Below, piece by piece: positions 7,901 through 13,472 of a stretch of 13,472 nt of DNA (positions are counted from its first letter, which is position 1; every line of letters begins with the position of its first letter). The stretch is from Gloeopeniophorella convolvens (Eukaryota; Basidiomycota; Agaricomycetes; Russulales). The notes below the pieces were generated by a model. The model did no database searches and had not been told where the DNA came from. It saw only the letters and a program-made list of their open reading frames with translations. The stretch is from the NCBI GenBank assembly GCA_022496205.1, contig WTXD01000289.1, forward strand, positions 1 to 13,472, given 5' to 3'. The translations under genes and the position numbers were made by a program.

Positions 7901-10900
7901 TCGCTGATTCTCCGAACCATGACCGCGACGCTATCGGATTCTGCAACGCGAGCTTCGCTTGGTCGAAAAGTGATGAAAATATGGCAGACGGTACACTGAC
8001 GCCATCTCGCTCCCGATTCACGCTACGCGTCCACGGCGAGCTGGTATTCAAGCGCGGGTGCATAAACATGATTATCGGACCGACTGGAGCGGGAAAGACG
8101 TCTCTCTTGATGGCGCTACTGGGCGAAATGCACTTCATCCCCATGGGCCCCGATGCGTGGTACAACCTCCCGCGCGGAGGTGGGGTAAGTTATGCTGCAC
8201 AGGAATCATGGGTACAAAATGAGACAATCCGAGTACGTAATGCTCATCGGACGTCTCGTCTTAGCTAACTTGGTCGCAGGAAAACATTTTGTTCGGCGCG
8301 CCATACGACGAGACGCGGTATAGGAAGGGTAGGCTCTGTCTTGACTTTAGTATGCGATGTCGCCGGCTCACAAGCTCGTAGTCATCTATCAGTGCGGTCT
8401 GACTCGCGATCTCAGCCTGTTTGAGGCTGGCGATAGGACGGAAGTCGGAGAGAAGGGTCTGACTTTGAGGTACGGCTCCCAACTTTCTTTGTCTCAAGAT
8501 CGCAGTCCATTTACTGCCCGATTCCCTACAGTGGTGGCCAGAAGGCCCGGGTTACCCTAGCTCGTGCAGTCTATTCCTCTGCTGAGATCCTCCTGCTAGA
8601 CGATGTGGGTATATTGTATACGTAATGCTTATTATTACCCGCACTCATATCAGGCTTGCTAGGTTTTGGCTGCTCTTGACGTCCACACGCCCGCTGGATC
8701 GTGGACAAATGCTTCAAAGGCGGTCTTATTCGCGGTAGGACCGTCCTGCTCGTAGTGCGTCACCGTGCCCACGTAGTGATCCATGTGCCTGAACCACTCA
8801 CGCCCCGGCAGACACACAACGTTGCAATGGTCACCCGATCGCAGAAAATGTCGTGTCGTTCGGTCCGGATGGCAGTATCACGGGCCATGGATCGGTGTCA
8901 GACGCACTCGCAAAGGACGAGTCTCTAGCTGCGGAATTCGAGGAAGAGATGCAGGCAATCGTGAATGACGAGGAAGTCGACTCCGAGGAACCGGGTGTCC
9001 CGGAAACGCAAACCGATGGCAAGCTTATCCTTGCGGAGGAGATACAATTGGGTCGCGTAAGCCGTGACGCTCGTAAGCTCATTGAAACCTCAGGGAAGCC
9101 GAGAATAACTAACATGCACACAAGCAAACTCCTCATCTCAGGGCTTGCCGGCACGCACGCCTTCACGTTCTGGCTTCTCTTCGTCGCGGACTTGTCGTTT
9201 TCGATGCCATCATGTCTGCACAAGTATGGTTCATGGGCTCTTGGGCCGAACAATACCGCAAAGTTCGTCTGCCCGAGGAAGTTAGCGTTGGCTAGTAAGA
9301 GGCATACATCCTTGTTCGCTGGAATCGCTCTGACTACGTTTGATAGCTACCTGTCGGTCTACTCCTCCTCATGATTGCCGCGATAATCGCCTATGCGGTT
9401 GGTTCTGGCGTATACGTGCTCGGCGCGATGAGGGCGTCAAGGTCAATCCACCAACAACTGATCGTGTCTGTCTTATGCACGACCCTGCGTACGTGTGGGC
9501 GCCTATGTCGAGGCTTATGTCAGTCTTATTTCCTAATCTCAAGGTGGCTCGACACGACGCCGACTTCTCGTGTCATTGCTCGCGTCACTCAAGACATTAT
9601 TCCAGTGGGCAGCTAACCCCCATTATTGCATACACGCTGACGCGCAATTCTAGTTGATGGCCCAGTCTCCGAGTACTTGTCGAGTGTCGTCGAGATCAGC
9701 ATCACGATGTTGATCAGACTGTCCGCCGTGGTGTATATCACCCCCGTCTTCATAATTCCTGGAATTTTCATCGGTGCCCTCGGAGCCTGGATAGGCCATG
9801 TGTATATGAGGGCACAACTCGCAATCAAGCGCGAGATGAGCAACGCGGCGGCGCCTGTCTTGGGCCACTTCGGTGCCGCCATGGCTGGCCTTAGTGAGCC
9901 CTATCTACCTCGGGATGCTTGAGTTGACCTGATGTATTATTGCTGCAGCTTCCATCCGTGCATATGATGCGCAGCTCGCGTATCGTTTAGGGTTGCACAA
10001 GCGGATCGACAAGTACTCCCGAGCCATGCGGTCATTCCAGAACATGAACAGGCAAGCTTTTGCTTACTGGAGATCGGGGTGGCTCGTGACGCTTTTTCTC
10101 TAGGTGGATCAGCTTACGCGTCGACTTTCTCGGCAGTTTCTTTGCAGCAGGTCTTGCCGCATATCTGGTCTATATGCCTGGCAACCGCGTACTTTCGTCT
10201 GACACCGGATTCTCGCTTACTATGGCCAGTATGTGCCTTTGTTCGTGTGCCCACGGAAAACTGCTCACACATGCTCTCAGTCGGATTCAGTACAATGATC
10301 CTTTTGTGGGTAAGGACTTTCAACAGATTCGAAGTTCATAGTGAGGTGCCTCTCCTTTGCATCCCGTCGCTTTCTAACGATACGTTGCGGCACCTCCAGG
10401 TAACAGGTACGTCGGCCCTAAGACGTCATTGAAGGGTACACTGATTGTTTTCCAGCTTGGAGCGCATGCTCGCGTACATCAATGCCGAGCAAGAGGCCAA
10501 ACCGACCAAGGAAGGGATACCGCCCGCTTACTGGCCTGCGAGCGGTGATCTCCAGGTTGAAAGGCTGTCAGCACGCTATTCTCCTGTACGTCTCCGGAAC
10601 CTTTCCGTACGCAAGCCTAACCTGCTGTTATCAGGACGGTCCCAAGGTTCTTCATGATATCTCATTCCACATCAAGTCTGGGGAGCGCGTCGGTGTTGGT
10701 TAGCATCTTTTGGGAAGTTTCAGCATCTCTGTTCTGACGGCATCCCTACAGTCGGTCGCACGGGCAGTGGAAAGGTAGTTGCATACCTTGCTCTCTGAAC
10801 ATCGCATTCATTCTCCTGCAGAGCTCTTTGACACTGTCGCTACTGCGGTGCATCTTCGCCGAGGGCGAGGTGTATTACGATGGCAAGCTCACCAGCTCAA

Positions 10901-11759
10901 TCAACTTGGATGCTCTCCGCTCTGCAATCACTATTATTCCCCAGACGGTGCGCTCCAATCTCTGTTGCACGTTCTATTCTCACGCCGTCGCAGCCCGACC
11001 TGCTGAGCGGCACGCTGAGAGAAAACCTCGACCCGTTCTCACAATACGACGACGCGACCCTCAATGCAGCGCTGCGCACCTCGGGATTGTATTCCCTGCA
11101 GAGCGATGAGGATGAGGGCCGCCTTACTCTAGATAGCTCTATTGCGAGCGGAGGCGGCAATCTCTCCGTTGGGCAGCGTCAGATCCTCGCGCTTGCACGT
11201 GCGATAGTACGCGACAGCAAGCTCCTTATTCTCGACGAAGGTACGCCCGCACCACCTGCTCCTTCACACAGAGGCTGATCGCAATGATACCTAATCTAGC
11301 AACATCTGCTATTGGTAATTACGCCTCAAAACCCCTTGCTGTCTGTCTGGATTGTGTATCTGACGCACGCACGTGGCAGACTACAGTACGGACGCTGTCA
11401 TTCAAACGTCTCTCAGGAACGGGCTCAAGGGCGATGTGACCCTGATCACAGTCGCGCATCGCCTGCAGACGATAATGGACGCAGATAAGATTGTGCGTCG
11501 CGCACGTTTCTCTTGCGCTCCCCTGTTTTTATGATGGACGTCTGAAACACCTCTAGATGGTCCTAGACGCAGGCCGCATCGTGAGTGATGCTCACGCTCT
11601 GCCCCTCATCCCACTATCCTGACTGCAACGCGCACATAGGTCGAGTTCGATAAGCCGAGCGAGCTGCTCAAGAACAAAGACGGCTGGCTCCGCGCGCTGG
11701 TCGACGAAAGCGGCGATCGGGACGCGCTGTACGCGATGGCGGCCAAGAAGGCCGAATAG
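4923..11759 (+). CDS. Full-length ABCC (MRP/Ybt1-like) ABC transporter, 38 exons
   Basis: This is an ATP-driven exporter of the ABCC family, closest in my recall to fungal Ybt1-type bile-acid-permease-like proteins, which act at vacuolar or plasma membranes; its substrate cannot be read from sequence. Joined exons give about 1,612 residues, normal for the family: TMD0 (1-243), TMD1 (about 300-703), NBD1 (about 704-940), TMD2 (about 1030-1320) and NBD2 (about 1325-1612). TMD1 holds a polar, acidic cytosolic insertion (about 6,500-6,760), as Ybt1 relatives do. The NBD1 Walker B ends in Asp-Asp rather than Asp-Glu, while NBD2 keeps the Glu, the usual ABCC asymmetry. The start is the first ATG in frame with LLLPSHVAAAS. 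Frame is clean from 4923 to 8,688 and from 9654 to the stop, but seven apparent one-base losses lie between about 8,690 and 9,606. It is therefore either a functional gene with sequence errors or a decaying copy. Confidence 0.85.
5717..5767 (+). other. GC-AG intron in TMD0/TMD1 linker
   Basis: The junction AAG|GCAAGT fits the strong consensus of genuine GC donors. The acceptor is GTCGCAG at 5761-5767. The exons join in phase 0 to give Asp-Pro-Lys-Asp-Pro-Gln, and no nearby GT donor keeps frame. Confidence 0.7.
6495..6760 (+). other. Charged cytosolic insertion in TMD1
   Basis: About 85-90 residues rich in Glu, Asp, Gly, Ser and Thr interrupt TMD1 between membrane segments. They begin after ALRARIKTG and end before SFNFIGRMNNLVTTDL, which resumes the conserved ABCC intracellular loop. 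Such insertions are known in Ybt1-type transporters and often carry phosphorylation sites. No specific site is claimed. Confidence 0.6.
7922..8930 (+). other. NBD1 of ABCC transporter
   Basis: Walker A GPTGAGKTS (8077 onward) is followed by the family-typical WYNLPRGGGVSYAAQESW with the Q-loop glutamine, then ENILFG, signature LSGGQKARVTLARA (across the intron 8470-8531) and Walker B LLLDD. The second Asp replaces the catalytic Glu, which is usual for ABCC NBD1. The D-loop is LAALDVHT. After it the frame breaks at about 8,690 and again at about 8,834; between and beyond the breaks the text is conserved (WIVDKCFKGGLIRGRT, VVSFGPDGSITGHGSV). Confidence 0.85.
8688..9606 (+). other. Cluster of seven apparent single-base losses in the ABCC gene
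   Basis: Family protein text continues only after a one-base shift at each of these places: about 8,690 (ACGCCCGC), 8,834 (ACCCG), 9,188 (GCGGAC), 9,366 (TCCTCC) and 9,488 (exon end CTGC before GTACGT). At 9,094 (TCAGGGAAGCC) and 9,606 (CCAGTGGGC) one missing base would restore a donor (GTGAAG and GTGGGC). No lesion is seen in 3.7 kb before or 2.1 kb after. Nearly all sit in or beside C or G runs. Confidence 0.75.
10052..10103 (+). other. GC-AG intron in TMD2
   Basis: Exon end AACAG is followed by GCAAGC, a consensus GC donor, and the acceptor is CTCTAG. Joined exons give Asn-Met-Asn-Arg-Trp-Ile-Ser in frame, matching the conserved TMD2 NRWIS segment. Confidence 0.7.
10400..10406 (+). other. 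7 nt microexon GTAACAG
   Basis: The exon lies between CTCCAG (ending 10399) and GTACGT (starting 10407). It turns phase 1 into phase 2 and yields His-Ser-Asn-Ser-Leu-Glu-Arg, the conserved NSLER motif between TMD2 and NBD2. Without it the frame is lost. The flanking introns are 59 and 49 nt. In copy 1 the equivalent position is left of the window, but the following exon (36-165) starts identically. Confidence 0.75.
10752..10774 (+). other. 23 nt exon encoding the NBD2 P-loop
   Basis: The exon supplies almost exactly Val-Gly-Arg-Thr-Gly-Ser-Gly-Lys, with introns of 53 and 47 nt on either side. Copy 1 has the same 23 nt exon at 329-351. Confidence 0.85.
11300..11314 (+). other. 15 nt microexon encoding the NBD2 D-loop (copy 2)
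   Basis: Bounded by CTAG at 11296-11299 and GTAATT at 11315, this exon completes Glu-Ala-Thr-Ser-Ala-Ile-Asp. It is one base different from 883-897. Confidence 0.85.
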
Positions 11760-12377
11760 CCGCGTTATGGACATGACATGCGTACCATGATACCCTCCAT
11801 CTGTCGACCCATCCACCCGCCAGAATCTCGCACGGGGATCTCGTGCTCGTACACCTATAGAGTACACTCCACTCGCCAAATTCACTCGTTCACTCTGAAT
11901 CCAAATAGAGTTGCGGCGTCGCCCTCGTTTCTACTCTTTGGGCCCGTTTCCGTGTACTTGGGGCGTGGAGCTGTGGAGCCGCCCCGAGCTTCTCCGACCA
12001 CATACAAACTATCGTAGCTGTCCGGGCGTGCGCGACGGGATTGGTGCGCTCCACAATACATCAACATGCCGTGTCAGATGCCTCCCATAGCAAAACGCAA
12101 GCATAGAGTTAGTGTTTGAAGCGTGCGACGAACCCGGTGCCCTGTGCCGCGGCGCCGCGCGGCGCCACGGCACAGAACCTTCTCTGTGCGCCGCCGCCCC
12201 ACGGCGACCGACGCGGATGCGGATGCATGTAAGATTTGTAGCAGCCGCCGCCACATTGAACCTTCCGTCCACGCGGACAGCAGGCGGAGATGCGTCGAGC
12301 GGGGTCCAGACGGGCGCAGAAGGCTGTGAGACGGGCTTTTGACTGCGTTCGATTCCCCGGGGCGCAGATACCTATAA
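11760..12377. other. Intergenic region after ABCC gene, no gene seen
   Basis: The first part is the ABCC 3' flank, including the block at 11839-11858 shared with copy 1. A GC-rich hairpin lies at 12142-12175. Open frames here are short and GC-driven with no recognisable protein, so none is called. Confidence 0.5.
12142..12175. repeat. Strong GC-rich hairpin (15 bp arms, 4 nt loop)
   Basis: Arms 12142-12156 and 12161-12175 are complementary except for one C/A mismatch, which becomes a G-U pair in a minus-strand transcript. The loop is GCGC. It lies in the 3' region of the minus-strand gene at the right edge and about 380 bp after the ABCC stop. It could be an RNA structure or a transposon remnant. 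Confidence 0.6.
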
Positions 12378-13472
12378 CTACATATGCCAGGCAGCGAATA
12401 CAATCAATCCAATCAATCGAGATCGACCGACCGAGCAACCAATCAGTCGTGTGTAGGGGGATGCGTGCGTGCGTGCGAAGGAGGGTGGCGTAGAGTAGAT
12501 GGAGCGAGGTAACCAGAGCGAGAAGGTGCGAAAGAAGAGGGAGACGCAATATACGGCGCGGTACAGGGCTAGGGTCCGGGAGCTGTCCGCGAGAAAGGGG
12601 AAGGAGCAGAGGAGCAGAGCGCAGGCGGTCTTACTAGGTAACTCATTATTCGGAGACCGAGAGGGGGTGGCAGTGGGATGATGGAGGTAGGTATCAACAC
12701 ATGTACTCGAGTACAATGAAGCGACATGAGATGGAAATGAAAGCAGGTCTGGCAAATGGAATAGGTGCATGCATACAGTCTGAGAGTGCGAGGCGGGAAG
12801 ACGAATAAGGAAAGAGGAGAGACGATGCGAGGGAGAGAGAGGAAGAGCAGTCACACGGCAGAGAGCAGCACGGTCATTGCACGACGCAGCCATTGCCCGA
12901 CTCGCCGCGCCCGCGCCGCGTCCGGTGTCCCTCCTGTCTATGCGCACCCGCAACCGACCAGCAGCAGGCGAAGAATCAGACGACACATCCGGCACCGTCG
13001 ACGCGCTCGAGTACACGCTGGCCGCAAGCCCCGCATCAGACGACGCCTCGGCGCGCGCCGCGCGGCTCGACAGGCTCTCCGCGGCGGTCTGCATGCTGCG
13101 CATGCTGTTCGACTGCGGCGACGCGGGCGACGGCGACGAGCTCGCGCTCGAGAGCGACAGCGGGCGCTCGCGCTCACGCTCGGGCGCCGGCGGCTCCCTC
13201 TGCTGCCGCGTGAGGATCGACAGCTTGCGCCGGAGCACGCCGCCCTCCGGCGGCGCGGGCCGCGCGGTGCCCGGTGACGGCAGCGGCGCGGGGACGGCGC
13301 GGGCGCGAGGGAGATGGACGAGGACGAGCGCGCGGGCTCGGGCGTGCGCGTGAGCGACGCGCGCGAGTGCTTGCGGAACGGCGTGAGGACCTTGTACGCC
13401 GTCGGCGGGTGCGCGTGCGACGGCGAGCCGGTGCGCTCGCGGTCGAGGCTCCCGCGCGACGCGGACGCGCCG
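12378..13472 (-). CDS. Ser/Pro/Arg-rich low-complexity protein, C-terminal part (partial)
   Basis: I do not recognise the family. Coding character is clear only from the right edge to about 12,950. There, minus-strand codons end almost always in G or C and read plausible disordered protein, for example AYKVLTPFRKHSRASLTRTP near 13,390 and VLRRKLSILTRQQREPPAP near 13,210, then Ser-rich text (QSNSMRSMQTAAESLSSRAA). The two stretches lie in different frames; adding one base to the GGGG run at 13290-13293 joins them. The open frame continues to a stop at 12378, but the part below about 12,930 is pyrimidine-rich, looks like untranslated sequence or intron, and the true end is unresolved. The 5' part lies beyond the window. 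The + strand frames here are read as shadows. Confidence 0.4.
   Translation of the reverse strand, partial: RRVRVAREPRPRAHRLAVARAPADGVQGPHAVPQALARVAHAHARARALVLVHLPRARAVPAPLPSPGTARPAPPEGGVLRRKLSILTRQQREPPAPERERERPLSLSSASSSPSPASPQSNSMRSMQTAAESLSSRAARAEASSDAGLAASVYSSASTVPDVSSDSSPAAGRLRVRIDRRDTGRGAGAASRAMAASCNDRAALCRVTALPLSPSHRLSSFLIRLPASHSQTVCMHLFHLPDLLSFPSHVASLYSSTCVDTYLHHPTATPSRSPNNELPSKTACALLLCSFPFLADSSRTLALYRAVYCVSLFFRTFSLWLPRSIYSTPPSFARTHASPYTRLIGCSVGRSRLIGLIVFAAWHM
13290..13293 (-). other. Frame break at a G/C run in the right-edge gene
   Basis: The minus-strand frame with SISLAPAPSP switches to the frame with APLPSPGTARPAPPEGG at this run. One extra base would make a single continuous frame. 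No intron with normal boundaries explains it. Confidence 0.5.

Larger units (their letters stand above)
4923..8604 (+). other. Exon map of ABCC gene, exons 1-19
   Basis: Exons were set by phase and by family protein continuity: 4923-5384, 5450-5716, 5768-5944, 5994-6057, 6110-6197, 6253-6367, 6417-6819, 6879-7039, 7094-7124, 7178-7313, 7375-7396, 7451-7474, 7524-7551, 7605-7631, 7689-7792, 7846-8232, 8280-8328, 8382-8469 and 8532-8604. All junction phases agree. Introns are 47-65 nt and GT-AG, except 5717-5767, which starts GCAAGT. Five consecutive exons (7375-7631 plus 7094-7124) are only 22-31 nt long. Confidence 0.8.
8663..11759 (+). other. Exon map of ABCC gene, exons 20-38
   Basis: Exons are 8663-8754, 8812-9093, 9142-9294, 9347-9488, 9544-9605, 9654-9893, 9949-10051, 10104-10228, 10281-10340, 10400-10406, 10456-10585, 10635-10698, 10752-10774, 10822-10947, 10994-11240, 11300-11314, 11380-11492, 11557-11580 and 11640-11759. 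Phases agree throughout only if one base is added in each of five exons between 8,690 and 9,488. The introns after 9093 and 9605 lack a GT as written, and intron 10052-10103 begins GCAAGC. Confidence 0.75.
10456..11759 (+). other. NBD2 of full-length ABCC transporter (duplicate of 36-1356)
   Basis: Motifs are Walker A GRTGSGKSS (10752-10774 and 10822 on), Q-loop IIPQT, LSGTLRENLDPF, signature LSVGQRQ, Walker B LLILDEA with catalytic Glu, D-loop TSAID on a microexon, and H-loop VAHRLQ. The end is MAAKKAE and TAG. All nine exon lengths equal those of copy 1 apart from one lost base in copy 1's fourth exon and the longer final exon there. This domain should hydrolyse ATP at the canonical site. 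Confidence 0.9.

Noticed and set aside
9057..9141. GTAAGC at 9057 as donor of the intron before TMD2
   Set aside because: Splicing there breaks the frame into GTHAFTFW; the donor at 9073 or a repaired one at 9094 keeps it.
12765..13353. Long + strand open frames at the right edge (170 and 158 codons) as a gene
   Set aside because: Minus-strand frames use preferred codons (TTC, AAG, CTC, GAG) and read more like protein, whereas the + strand versions need rare codons such as TTG and collapse into Arg/Ala repeats. The + frames are open mainly because the DNA is GC-rich.
1..13472. CRISPR array, rRNA, prokaryotic operon or prophage features
   Set aside because: No regularly spaced repeats or rRNA sequence are visible, and the spliceosomal introns show a eukaryotic nuclear locus.

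Overview
The window is fungal nuclear DNA, most likely from an agaricomycete (mushroom or polypore) basidiomycete. The genes are densely split by 46-65 nt GT-AG introns, exon third positions are rich in G/C, and the proteins match fungal families. There are no prokaryotic signals.

Layout from left to right: (1) Positions 1-1356 hold the 3' end of an ABCC-type (MRP/Ybt1-like) ABC transporter on the + strand, covering only its second nucleotide-binding domain (NBD2). (2) Positions 1357-3040 are intergenic and contain a 535 bp AT-rich element with 36 bp terminal inverted repeats starting CACTGGG and a 3 bp TTC duplication, which looks like a non-autonomous CACTA (EnSpm/CMC) transposon. (3) Positions 3041-4394 on the - strand carry a complete eight-exon gene of about 325 codons for a Myb/SANT protein of the Reb1/TTF1 type. 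(4) Positions 4395-4922 form a shared divergent promoter region. (5) Positions 4923-11759 on the + strand hold a full-length ABCC transporter with 38 exons and about 1,612 residues (TMD0-TMD1-NBD1-TMD2-NBD2), a tandem paralog of the gene at the left edge. (6) Positions 11760-12377 are intergenic, with a strong GC hairpin. (7) The right edge on the - strand carries the C-terminal part of a Ser/Pro/Arg-rich low-complexity protein that runs out of the window.

The two ABCC copies share exon lengths and intron phases exactly across the nine exons that can be compared, apart from one base lost in the left copy, while their introns have diverged. The exon map is extreme: it includes a 7 nt exon, a 15 nt exon encoding the D-loop (in both copies), a 23 nt exon encoding the P-loop (in both copies), and several exons of 22-31 nt.

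The main anomaly is a cluster of seven apparent single-base losses between about 8,690 and 9,606, in an otherwise clean gene. Five break the reading frame and the other two remove the GT of a splice donor. Similar single losses, in C/G runs, occur at about 523 in the left copy and 13,290 in the right-edge gene. Either a short stretch of the sequence is inaccurate or the gene is decaying locally. I see no system that is clearly new. The points most worth checking are the microexons, the lesion cluster and the CACTA-like element.
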